Assembly: GCA_037367355.1 (NCBI GenBank)
Contig: CM074702.1
Coordinates: forward strand, 2,046,001-2,110,000
DNA from: Neoscytalidium dimidiatum
Taxonomy: Eukaryota > Ascomycota > Dothideomycetes > Botryosphaeriales > Botryosphaeriaceae
Direction of reading: 5' to 3'
DNA length: 64,000 nt
A program made the translations under genes and the position numbers. Numbering within the stretch: position 1 is the first letter of the stretch; every line of letters starts with the position of its first letter. The notes beneath the pieces are model-generated. The model saw only the letters and a list, made by a program, of their open reading frames with translations, was not told the DNA's origin and made no database searches. Positions 53,954 through 64,000 of the stretch are shown here, in pieces.

Positions 53954-56241
53954 ATGGCCTCCCGCATCAAGGACGCGCTCCCCTCCCACCTCAAGCCCGC
54001 CAGCGCTGAGGACGGCTTTGCCAGGCACCATGGCAAGACCCAGTCTCACATGGTAAGTCAAATTTGCACTCCACAACACTCCTCCCAGCAGCGTGTCCGT
54101 TCGGCGTTGCCACTCAACGCCACGGCAACGCCATTCGCGGCAGCCACGTTCAATTGAGCCCGGCATGGACTGCGGAAAGCCTTCGTCCAACGAGCCTCAA
54201 GCAAGGCCGCCAAGTGGCCTCACCACCGAAGACCCCTCAACACCACCTCCGAACGTCATCGATCTGCGCTCTTCAGGAGCGGAAGCACGCACCACCTCGC
54301 TGCTCCCCGCACCTCGAGACTCTGCCTGCAGAGGAGGATTTGACCGGGTCCCTCCCACGCGGACCTCGGGAGCACCAGAGCGAGCGTCACCTGCGGGATC
54401 ATCACAAAACCGGTCTCTCAGCGTGCGTGCCGCTGAGCCCGCCATGTGCGTTCACAGGCGCGCCCCTTGGGCACAGATCGAGCACCACGGCCCCACTTTT
54501 ACGTGGAATTCCCCTGGACGCAGCCCCTATCCCTGTTGTTTTGGGCTGGCTGTCGAGGACCGGCCTTGGGTGACTTGACTGGACAACAGCTCCTGACCAC
54601 TTGGAGCGGCCTTGGACCCACATCTACTACTACGAGCTGAATACACCGAATTGGACACGCTGCTGGCACTATGTCTTCGCCCCAGTTGTTAAGAGATGCT
54701 AATACTACTGACGATAAGGCGTTTGAGAACACCTCGACGTCCGTCGCCGCCTCGCAGATGCGTAATGCGCTGAACAACCTCGCCGACACCGTCAAGGACC
54801 CCGCCGAGAAGCAGGTACGTCTCGCACCTACACCCTGCAGTGGATTGGGATAATGATTTCAGGTGGAAAACAGCGCTTCGAGACCGAGATGGACAACTTC
54901 TTCGCCCTGTTCCGTCGTTACCTGAACGACAAGGCCAAGGGCAACGCGATTGAGTGGTCGCGCATCGCCCCTCCCAAGCCTGAGCAGGTTGTCAACTACA
55001 ACGACCTCCCCAACACCGAGTCTGTCGAGTTCTTGAAGAAGCTCGCCGTTGTCAAGCTCAACGGTGGCCTTGGTACCTCTATGGGTTGCGTTGGTCCCAA
55101 GTCCGTCATTGAGGTCCGCGACGGCATGTCGTTCCTCGACCTTTCCGTCCGCCAGATCGAGTACCTCAACCGGACCTACGATGTCAACGTTCCCTTCGTT
55201 CTCATGAACTCGTTCAACACTGATGCGGATACCGCAAACATCATCAAGAAGTACGAGGGTCACAACATTGACATCATGACCTTCAACCAGTCCAAGTACC
55301 CGCGTGTGCTGAAGGACTCTCTCCTGCCTGTGCCGAAGACGGCCGACTCCCAGATCTCCGATTGGTACCCTCCGGGACACGGTGACGTGTTCGAGTCGAT
55401 GTACAACTCTGGTATCCTCGACAAGCTCATCGACCGCGGTATTGAGATCATCTTCCTCTCCAACGCCGACAACCTCGGCGCCGTCGTTGACCTCCGCATT
55501 CTCCAGCACATGGTTGAGACTGAAGCCGAGTACATCATGGAGCTTACGGACAAGACCAAGGCCGATGTCAAGGGTGGTACCATCATCGACTACGAGGGCT
55601 CTGTTCGTCTTCTCGAAATCGCTCAGGTCCCCAAGGAACACGTGAACGAGTTCAAGTCGATCAAGAAGTTCAAGTACTTCAACACCAACAACATCTGGCT
55701 TAACCTCAAGGCCATTAAGCGTGTTGTGGAGAACAACGAACTGGCCATGGAAATCATTCCTAACGAGAAGAGCATCCCAGCCGACAAGAAGGGAGAGGCC
55801 GATCTCTCGGTTATCCAGCTCGAGACTGCCGTTGGTGCTGCGATTCGCCATTTCAACAACGCTCACGGTGTGAACGTTCCCAGGAGGCGCTTCTTGCCGG
55901 TCAAGACGTGCTCTGACCTCATGCTGGTCAAGTCTGACCTCTACACTCTGCAGCACGGTCAGCTCGTCATGGACCCCAACCGCTTCGGCCCTGCGCCGCT
56001 CATCAAGCTTGGCTCCGACTTCAAGAAGGTGTCGAGCTTCCAGGCCCGCATCCCTTCGATCCCCAAGATTGTCGAGCTTGACCACCTGACGATCACTGGT
56101 GCGGTCAACCTCGGCCGTGGTGTTACACTCAAGGGTACGGTCATCATTGTCGCAACGGAGGGCCAGACGATCGACATTCCTCCGGGATCCATCCTGGAGA
56201 ACGTGGTTGTCCAGGGTAGCTTGCGTCTGCTGGAGCACTAG
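53954..56241 (+). CDS. UGP1: UTP-glucose-1-phosphate uridylyltransferase
   Basis: Exons 53954-54052, 54719-54814 and 54874-56241 encode 520 residues, normal for fungal UGPase. The enzyme makes UDP-glucose, the precursor for glucan, glycogen and trehalose. Signature segments are [40 protein letters not shown] (nucleotide-binding loop, near residue 128), [29 protein letters not shown] (uridine/glucose site), [20 protein letters not shown] and [20 protein letters not shown], followed by the C-terminal left-handed beta-helix ([20 protein letters not shown]) used for oligomerisation. The first intron is 666 bases, far longer than any other in the window, and contains an ATG at 54671 whose frame runs directly into exon 2, giving an alternative N-terminus ([16 protein letters not shown]). 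The exon 1 peptide ends HHGKTQSHM, matching the basic Ser/His N-terminus of relatives such as GalF. Confidence 0.95.
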
Positions 56242-57085
56242 AGGGGGAGCGGTGAGCGAAAGTTAACACGGAAGACCACACGATGTGGGTGGAATGCGAA
56301 ATGCTGCACATGGCATAAGGATGGGAGGTACATCATAGCAAAGTGCCTTTTCAATTAGTGCAAGTTTAATAGAGATGATGAACGGACAACTACAAATAGT
56401 GTGTGTGCACTGTGATCTTGAGCTGTGTTGGAGTGCATGCAGGGGGAGCGTGGGAGCGTGGGAGCGTGGGAGCGTGGGGAGGGGGCGGGGCGGACCGCGG
56501 TGGTGCGGTGATGTCAGTGGGGGTGGCAGGTGGCGGACGACGGGCAGGTGGCAGGCTAGGGTGCAGGCGGCGGTAGGCATGCTGAGCGGGCGGATGCCTT
56601 GGGCTGCGGGACGCTGCGGCTGAGCGGCTCAGTCATCGTGGCTCTGCCTCAGTGGTCTGGCATGACGCAGGCGCGGGCAGGCTGAGGCCAGGCAAATAGG
56701 CAGGCGCCGGAATGCGCAGGATGCAGGTGACGGTACAGTAGACTGCGCAATCGGGGCGTGCGAGGCGTGCGACGAGGCGTGGTATAATAGACGGCGCTCA
56801 GCGCCCAAAGGCCGCCCGCCCGCCAGCCCGCCAGGCCGCGAGCCGTCAGCGCTGCAGCCCGTGCAAGACAGCCCAGCAGCGCACGCGGAGCTGCCAGCCA
56901 GCACGCACTGCTGAAGCCAGCCCTTCTCCGCGCGATTGACCGCGACCCGCTGATCGCCCCACGCGCTCCGTCTCCAGAGCGCTGCGCGGCCCTTGCAGCC
57001 CCAGACTCGACCTCCTCCACTGCGCACCCCTCCGTACCGCTCTGTACATGCGCTCCGCGGCCTGGATGCATGCGACTGAGTCGGC
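56242..57085. other. UGPase-DUF7514 spacer
   Basis: This 844-base tandem spacer holds the UGPase 3'UTR, an 8-base tandem repeat (56447-56478), and a GC-rich promoter/leader for the next gene with short GCAG repeats around 56820-56900. No additional coding segment was seen. Confidence 0.55.
56447..56478. repeat. Octanucleotide tandem repeat (AGCGTGGG)4
   Basis: Four perfect 8-base units lie about 200 bases after the UGPase stop codon. The purine-rich strand is on the plus strand. Confidence 0.93.
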
Positions 57086-59192
57086 ATGGCTGACCACTCG
57101 TCCACGTCCCCGGACGCCGCCACTAAAGAAGCGCAGCAGTACTGGGGCTATCTTTTCAGGCCTGACAAGTGCGGCACCGACCTGCTCAACCGCCTGCTCG
57201 AGGGCATCGCCATATATGTGGTGCGTGCCTACTGCTCTTTCGCGCCGCGCACACTGAGCTGACCATGCGCGACAGGCCGGCAACTTCGGCCCCACCGAGG
57301 ACTGCTCGGACATCACGCCCTCCCAGCTCGCCGGCTTCTACAAGGCCGTCGGCGGCGACTATGACGTCCTCTTTATCGATACGCCCGCCCCGTCCGTTGC
57401 CTTCATCTACAAGTCGCTTGGCTGCCTCCACTCGCTGCAGCCTGCCCCGGACTCCGACGGCTACAGCATTCCCACCATACCCGCTCTGAAGCGGAAAGGC
57501 TTTGTGACATGGCAGACAATCCAGTTGCTGCTTGGCCCAGACGAGCATGTGCCGTTCTTGCAGGGTGCCGTCGAGCAGTTCGACATCAAGGATCCGGCCA
57601 CCGGCGAAGTCTTTCCCAAATTGCTACCTAAAGAAGCCTTTCCGGAGAAGCCCGATGAGGATATGCTCCGCTGGTATGAGAGTGTATCCAACCGACTGCG
57701 ACAGGAATGTGAGGCAGAGGAAGAAGAGCAGCATCGCACGCGCACATCACGTCCAGGTCAACCAGCCGACGGCGCTGATCGCTTCGAGAGCGACTTGTCC
57801 AACGATGAATACTCCGCCGATGAGCGTACCGGTGCAGCTGCATACTTCCGCAACCCGCTTTACCGGAACCGTGAAGGTCGCCCTACCATAATCCGCCGTT
57901 TTTCGCGTGCAGACTACAAACCCCGTTCGCCGCGCGAGTTCGTGCAAGACCGCGGCCGGCTGGTCGCGAACACCATAAGCCGCCATATTTGGACGCCGTG
58001 GGGCCGATCAGATAAAGACAAGTATAGGGAGCGCCGGAAAAGCCTTCCAGACAGGCCCAGCAGCGGCCAGTATTCCGATGATGGCATGGGCGACTATGAC
58101 GACGAAGCAGAACCGACACCTACAGGCCTGCACCCTAGACATGCACACCGCCATGGCTCATCAAGCCCGAAGCCTCCACTTCCTCATAGGCCGCGAACCG
58201 GCCCGCGAAGAGGCAGCTCACGCTCGTACAACAGCGCAACCTCGTCCGATTCTGAAGACCTCCCACGCTCCTCCGAACGGCTCCCTGGAGACCATCGAGT
58301 GCGACAAAAGCAACAAGTTCCGCTCCGACATCGCCGCAGTCATTCTCCGCCCTCTTCCCCGCGTGAGTATTTCCCGCCATACGGCGATTACACGCATAGT
58401 AGGAGGCATAGCCACAATCATCAGGGTGGCTACCCGTACGTCCACGTGCAAAATCCGCATAGACACACGGGCTCGGATCCCCCCATTCGAATCTCAAAAG
58501 AGCACCGAGAACGGCCGAGCCCTCGCGAACGTGAACATCACAGCCGCGATCGCGACTACGAACGGTTCGACAGAGACAGTGCTCGTCCCAGCCCTCGTGA
58601 CCCTCGTGACCCTCGAGAACACATCGTACCCTCCACATCAGCCACACCACCCACTCCGCCTCCCATCAAGACATATTCAGGAACCAACCTCTCCGCCCTC
58701 GCCGGCGGAGGCAGCCACAACTCTTCCGCCCGCCCCAGTCCCAGCGGCTTCAAGCCCACCAACGAACCTCTCTTCGCTACCCAGGTCGCACATCTGCAGC
58801 CTCCACCCGCTCAACTCGGCCCCAACGGCCCAAGTATCCCGACCGGTTCCATGCCGCCGCCGCCGCCGCCCGGCCAGATCCCTCGCTCAGCGTACTACGG
58901 CGATCCTGCCGGCCCGCAGCACGGCCGCCGCCCAAGCTATCCGCCCCGCGGCCCCTCGGCGGCTGCTGCCGACCGCGTCTCGTTGCCGGCCAGAGCACAG
59001 AGCGTGCGGTATCCCGGCAGCGTGTCGCCCCGCTGGGCCGGCAGCAGGAACAGCAGCATCGAGCGGGATGCCGCGGTCAGGGAGGCGAGGAGAGATCGGT
59101 CGGGCGGCGGGCATCGGTACGTGCAGGGGATTGGCGGTGGAGGGCTGGATGGGGTCGGCGGGAGGAGGTATCCTGTTGAGGGAAGGTATTGA
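57086..59192 (+). CDS. DUF7514 domain protein with long disordered tail
   Basis: Exons 57086-57220 and 57276-59192 encode 683 residues. The N-terminal ~170 residues form the folded part: YWGYLFRPDKCGTDLLNRLL, EDCSDITPSQLAGFYKAVGG, then IPTIPALKRKGFVTWQTIQL, LLGPDEHVPFLQGAVEQFDI and FPKLLPKEAFPEKPD. This matches what I recall of DUF7514, a fungal domain of unknown function (small rim segment, xxTPxxLAxFY, PxLTxxGFxxWxxxQI). After an acidic linker comes a very long Arg/Ser/Pro/His-rich disordered region with RS, PRE/PRD and poly-Pro motifs (for example PSPREREHHSRDRDYERFDR and PPPPPPGQIP), probably phosphorylated. Related fungal proteins carry the same two-part layout. No catalytic residues can be named. 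A second frame (58078-59355) is also open over the disordered part, which I treat as a by-product of its composition. Confidence 0.87.
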
Positions 59193-61137
59193 GGGGTGGC
59201 GGTGTGAGACACTCCTCGCACTCTTACTATTTCTTTTTGTCTCCTTTCTTTTCCCCCCTTTCGCTTGTTTCTTTGCCGTCTCTCGGGACAGCGTGGGTTT
59301 GTGGAACATTCCTCAGATGAGGCTTCGAAGGTTCTGGAATTGGGGTGTTATATGATGGGACTATTGACATTATAATGACGGACACAAGAATCGCTGCTTC
59401 GGTAATGAGATATACCTATGTACGAGGTAGCTATGATAAGGTGGAGGAGTTTGTCTTTTGATATCATGGCTGGTTGAATACGAAGGATTGTATGGTGGTG
59501 GTGGTGGGGCTTGAGCAAAGAGCTTTTCCTCTACCTTCCGCATTTCCTTATCGCATCTCTTTTTCTCCCCCTTTTTTCGCCCCTTATTTTCGGACTCTTA
59601 TCCGGGCGTTTCTTTGGGATATTCTTGTTTGGATTTGCTTGGAGTTTTCGTTCCCCACTTGTCTCTTTGGTTTCTACACGCAATACCTGTTCCAGAAGTC
59701 GGAACCGTTTGAGTATATTTATGGCAATTGCACGACAACCAAAGCGAGCATGGCGTTTTGCTCCCGGTTTATTCTTTTCTTTTTCTACCCCCCTTTTCTT
59801 CGGATGACTGGGGGCGTCTTGGAACGGATGCACTGGTACTGCTAAACAAGATGTGAAGAGGTGGCATGGCGTCCCGTGTGTGATATCTCCTAATCTGATG
59901 GAGGTAAGAATGAGAATACCCTCTTCTGGATATGTGTTTCGATGCGTTCCGTCTGACACTTTTGTTTCTGCACGTGTGCTGGCTGGGACTTGGGATTGGC
60001 GAGTTGTTGCTGGCCAACTGCGTGTTTCTCCCTTACTTTCCGCATGCTGAACCACTACCCAGAATGGGCTAGTGGACATCGGTGATTACATATACCGCTG
60101 GAAGCCGGATTATTGGCCTTGCATCTCTGAGTTTGAAATTGAACACCTGTGGCGTCATAGTAGGCGCGGTGATTTCCGTCCCCATGTCTTGCCTTTCTCT
60201 TGGTGAACACTCACTCCCATAGCTGAACAACACTCTTTGTGGACATGTGGAGAGCACCGTCGATGGAGAAGTCCTCATGCCTAGCAGACAAGAAGTTGTT
60301 GGGAGGGAGACCGTGTAACCGTATTGCGTAGAACTGGTGGCAATGTTGTATATTACCAATGAATTTTGAATGATATGCCCTAGGATATTCACGGGCAGAA
60401 TTTTACGAATGAAGAGAGTTCTATTTGACGATTTAATACTATTGTATGTTGGCGCGCAAGGAGTCCCACTTGCTGTGGAGGTCTCTGAAGAGCAAGAAGT
60501 GAGAACTATGAAGGTCCGATTGATATTGCAACTTTGGAGGATCTGCCGAAGCAGAGCTGTATATCCCAGGCCCACAATCAACTCTGCCACAAGACGCAGC
60601 AGAAGAGGACTGCTCCCCATAAGAGGACTTGTGGTGACTCCAAACGGAGCAAGTAGCCGGTATACAGTTGCGTACATGCACTTGGAGGTGCGCTTTTCTT
60701 AGCCGGTTCACATGCCAATGGCGGCGATCTGGTACCCGATGGCCGATCTGTGACTGCAGGTCCGGCTGAAGCATCATTCGCAACAGGCGGATTGGACGCG
60801 CGGCACACAGCGTGCTACATGTGATGCGGCGCAAAGAAGAGCGCGACGAGAGTGCAGCGAAAGTGAGGCAGCGGTTGCGATGCAGTGCAGAAAAACGCGA
60901 GACGGGCGCGTCGAGTTCCGCGCTAGCGGGGACTAGTGCGCGCTTAGTCAGCGGAAGTGCCGTCATTCTCTGCGCCAGCCCGCCAAGCCGCAACCTTCGC
61001 CCTGCTCGCAATCTCTCGATTCGATCGCGCACCGCGACCGCCCTCATCTGCACCGCTGCAACCCCACCCCTACGCATTGCGCGCATCGCGTTGTCTAAGC
61101 TTTTCGCCCGTCTCCCAGTCTCGAACGCGCCGTCGCC
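59193..61137. other. DUF7514-BuGZ spacer, about 1.9 kb
   Basis: This tandem spacer is A+T-richer and pyrimidine-rich at 59220-59290 and 59530-59600. A 202-codon frame is open on the minus strand (60069-60677), hydrophobic at its start and without a recognisable domain; I do not call it a gene. The last ~350 bases are the GC-rich promoter/leader of the zinc finger gene. Confidence 0.5.
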
Positions 61138-62669
61138 ATGGGCAAGAAGAAGAGGCATCACCCCGACGTCGAGGAGATCCTCGCCCGTCCTTGGTGCTAC
61201 TACTGCGAGCGCGACTTCGATGACCTCAAGATTCTGATCAACCACCAGAAAGCCAAGCACTTCAAGTGCGAGCGCTGCGGCCGCCGCCTTAACACCGCTG
61301 GAGGTAATCTATCTCCCCGCTTATCATGGTGAAAGCTGACACAGTGTAGGTTTGAACGTCCACATGACGCAGGTCCACAAGGAGTCTCTCACCCAGGTTG
61401 AGAATGCCCTACCCAATCGTTCCAGCCTTGATTACGAGATCTTTGGCATGGAGGGCATCCCCGACGATGTCCTCCAGGCTCACAACCAGCGTGTCCTTCA
61501 GCAGTACTACGAGCAGCAGGCTGAGCGCCAGGCCGCTACCGGCAACCCCCCTCCTGGCGTCAACAGTACCAGCAGTGCTGGCGCCCAGCCCAAGAAACCC
61601 AAGCTTGAGAGCAAAGAAGACTTGAAGGCTCGCTTGGCTGCGCACAAGGCAAAGAAAGCCCAGCAGGAGGCGGCTGGAGGAAGCAGTGGAGACGTCACGC
61701 CCATGGGACAGAGTGGCCAGAGCCCGGCTGTCTCGCACAGCCCTGTAGCCTTCGTGAGCTCCCCGCAGTTCGCAGCCCGTTATCCTTAAATTATTCTAAC
61801 GAAACTACGCGCCCTAGCCGAACACTCAGCAGTACCCACCGCAGCAGGTTTCGTACTCGACCCCTCCGACCAACCCTGCGCAAGCTGCATATGCTCCACC
61901 TTACGGTCAGCCCGCCTACTCCCCGCCACAGGCGTACCCTCCGCAGCCTTTTCCACAACAGCCTGGCTATTCTGCTCAGCTATTCAGCCCTAACGCTTCT
62001 TCGCCCTTCCCAGGCCAATCCTTCCCCCAGCCGGGTGCCTCGCCGTTCCAACCTCCTTTCCAGGGAGGTCCGCCTCGTCAACAGGGTTCGGGCTCGCCGC
62101 CAGCCAACATGCCTTACGGCGCCCATCAACCCCCGAGTCGCACACCGCCGAGCAACGGCCAGGCTCCGCAGAGGCAGGGAAGCCTGCCGGCTGCCCCTGG
62201 TCTGCCTCAACGCCCTGCTTTTGGTGCTCCGCAAGTCAACCAGTATCAGCTGCAGCAGATGCATCAGGGTCACGTCCCGCCTTCCACGACCGGTCCGCCG
62301 GCTTACACTGCATCCTCTCAGGCTAACGGCCATGCCTCCCAACCCCATCAGAGTTCAATCCCCGGGCTTGAACAGTCGGTGGATGACTTGATCGCAAGTG
62401 CAGGAAGGCCGACTGAGACGCCCAAGTCGGGTGAGTCTCAGCAGCCGAAGAAGGAAGATGAGACGTCGAAAGCTAAGAAGGAGGATGAGAAGAGGAAGCT
62501 TGTATACTCTGACAACGAAGTGAGTCCGGAGGAGAAGATGGCCCAGCTGGCAAGGTACGCATTCAATCCCGCCGAGAGGAGGAAAGATGAAACGGTGGTG
62601 GGTACGCTGGAACCCCCGGTCTCTGGCGTGGTCCTTGGACAAGATGACGTCGTCGACCCATCGGGATAG
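61138..62669 (+). CDS. BuGZ/ZNF207-like C2H2 zinc finger protein
   Basis: Exons 61138-61303, 61350-61753 and 61830-62669 encode 469 residues. The N-terminus carries two adjacent C2H2 fingers in the arrangement specific to ZNF207/Bu[53 protein letters not shown], followed by the family segment [12 protein letters not shown]. In animals BuGZ binds Bub3 and microtubules, stabilises kinetochore attachment, coacervates through its hydrophobic low-complexity part, and associates with spliceosomal proteins. Here the middle is also low-complexity, rich in Pro, Gln, Tyr and Ala ([20 protein letters not shown]). The C-terminus is charged and helical ([25 protein letters not shown]). I could not identify a clear Bub3-binding GLEBS motif. 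Intron 2 was placed so that GCCTTC joins CAGTACCCA; without it the frame ends at 61789. Confidence 0.92.
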
Positions 62670-64000
62670 GTACTTTTGCGCAGCGGTCACATGCACTTGA
62701 GCTCACGTCCCTTGGACATATGAGAGCATATTTCGGGCTACGGACGGAGCGTCAGAAACCCCCAAGATCCACAGCATCCGAAATTTTCCCACGCGACATA
62801 GCCGCTGCATCCTTCCGACATCATTCTTCAATCCACCATCGGCGGCGATCAGCGACAGAAAGTGGACATAATCTGCTGAGAGCAGCTAAGTTTGCTGGTA
62901 CTGCATTTTCACAGACAGGCTGTTCTAACCACGGGCCGAGGACAATTCTTACGAGCACACGGCGACAAAGGAACACAGCGAGCATCGGTAGCACTCAGCA
63001 GCACAATCGTTACACAAATGGACTACGTCGGTTAGTTTCCATAACGTCTGTCCCTTTCGGGCAGAAGCTGATGATCAGCTGAGGTTCGAAGCTACGGATT
63101 GCGACGCTCTCCTGGCGGCGGCGTTTTCGGCGAAAAGAACAGGACCTCTTCTTCCTTTTATCCCCCGATCACCTTTTCTTTTCCCCAAATGTAAGTCTTA
63201 CAACGGTTGGTTCCTTTTCGATAGTTCTCTCGTGCTTTCTTCCTGAGCCGGAGCTGCTGAAAGAGATATCTAATTAAACCTCATTTCTGACCTTGATCTT
63301 ACGTGACGCTTTCTCTACATGATGCCAAATTTTCATCTTCGCGTAGTGTTGAATGGAGGACACTATTATTTGTTGCTTCCTTAGAGTAGTCCTGGACCGC
63401 ATCTGGGCTTGGTGAAGGAAAAAACCTACGCTGGGTTTGCATAATGCATCGACTTTCAGCTTCTCCATTCTACGGTCTTCCGGTCTCAGGACAGGCCGGA
63501 TCCTTGCATGTGTATTGAGTTTGGTTCCTCTGTGCAGGCGTAAAGGACCACCGTAGATTAAATAAGGATCAAACGCTGTAGGGGAGACAATCCCTTACAA
63601 GCGAGCAATCGAGGTCTCGCATCTCTGCTCAGTCACCCTCGGGAGTGAAGGACTTCCGACGTAAGCATTCATGTTTGGGTGTTGTTGTGGTGTAGCCTGT
63701 GTTGCCAAGGATGACTATTTGCATTATTCTTTACTTATACAAGAGGAAGCGCAATGAGCGCAGATGATCATTCATATACGCAGATCTTAGCATATGGGAA
63801 TCCGGTCTCAGAATCTCATTCGGACGCTGTTACGCAATATTTTGTCGCTGTTTTTGTAAAGAATAAACCTTTTTGATGCTCTTTCCTCGTGTGACTTATC
63901 GATCTGCTTGTCCTAAGGCATGTTGATACGTTACTTCTGTACACTGATTCGTGAACAAGAATAGCCAGCGCAGGGAAAGCAGGAGGCAAAAGAAACTACC
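62670..64000. other. Right-end region without a supported gene
   Basis: This contains the BuGZ 3'UTR and about 1.2 kb beyond. GC falls and frames are short on both strands (longest about 120 codons). Two motifs resembling poly(A) signals occur at about 63858 (AATAAA) and 63559. A neighbouring gene may begin beyond the window. Confidence 0.5.

Noticed and set aside
54859..56238. 459-codon minus frame opposite UGPase
   Set aside because: Antisense shadow; the plus frame matches UGPase throughout.
58078..59355. 425-codon second + frame overlapping the DUF7514 tail
   Set aside because: The tail is low-complexity and stop-poor in several frames; only the frame continuous with the folded N-terminus is supported.
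63080..63100. GGTTCGAAGC as a possible tRNA B-box
   Set aside because: Deviates from GGTTCGANTCC and no A-box or stem pairing upstream.
1..64000. Secondary metabolite or defence gene cluster
   Set aside because: No polyketide or peptide synthase, P450, transporter, cluster-type transcription factor, NLR or toxin gene was seen; the recognised genes are unrelated housekeeping functions.

Overview
The window is nuclear DNA of a filamentous ascomycete (Pezizomycotina). Genes are split by short GT-AG introns of about 40-110 bases with CTAAC/CTRAC-like branch sites. The proteins are fungal in type: tricalbin, GH76 mannanase, DUF7514, and Ent3, Kap120, Sti1 and UGPase orthologues. Intergenic DNA is GC-rich with homopolymer and dinucleotide tracts. 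A dothideomycete fits best, but that is an impression and was not tested. I see no bacterial operon, CRISPR array, rRNA, intact tRNA or recognisable transposon.

Layout by position: 1-2473 (-) 5' part of an unrecognised conserved-looking protein; 5708-6567 (+) ribosomal protein uL14/RPL23; 8412-10321 (-) Ent3-type epsin; 11721-12745 (+) cyclophilin with a mitochondrial presequence; 13585-14862 (+) PLP-dependent trans-sulfuration enzyme; 16246-21175 (-) tricalbin with five C2 domains; 23091-25387 (-) AAA ATPase; 27550-28296 (+) adenine phosphoribosyltransferase; 28856-29711 (+) RidA/Mmf1; 30157-30721 (+) Y14/RBM8A; 32377-34395 (+) GH76; about 34639-35460 (-) an unresolved, apparently frameshifted coding remnant; 36405-38864 (-) coiled-coil protein with a probable homopolymer frameshift; 40612-42527 (-) Sti1/Hop; 42528-47345 a gene-poor block; 47346-48215 (+) a charged orphan ORF; 48361-52012 (-) Kap120/importin-11; 53954-56241 (+) UTP-glucose-1-phosphate uridylyltransferase; 57086-59192 (+) DUF7514 protein; 61138-62669 (+) BuGZ/ZNF207-like zinc finger protein.

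This is a housekeeping neighbourhood and not a functional cluster. Translation (RPL23), mRNA surveillance (Y14), chaperoning (Sti1, cyclophilin), nuclear import (Kap120), trafficking and ER-plasma membrane contacts (Ent3, tricalbin), purine salvage (APRT), UDP-glucose and wall glycan metabolism (UGPase, GH76) lie side by side without an obvious common pathway.

The most notable pattern is alternative N-termini. Cyclophilin and RidA each have an upstream AUG that adds a presequence-like leader and an internal AUG that removes it. UGPase and tricalbin each have an AUG inside an intron that reads in frame into the next exon. Exon boundaries were placed by hand from splice consensus, frame closure and remembered family conservation, and none was verified by transcripts.
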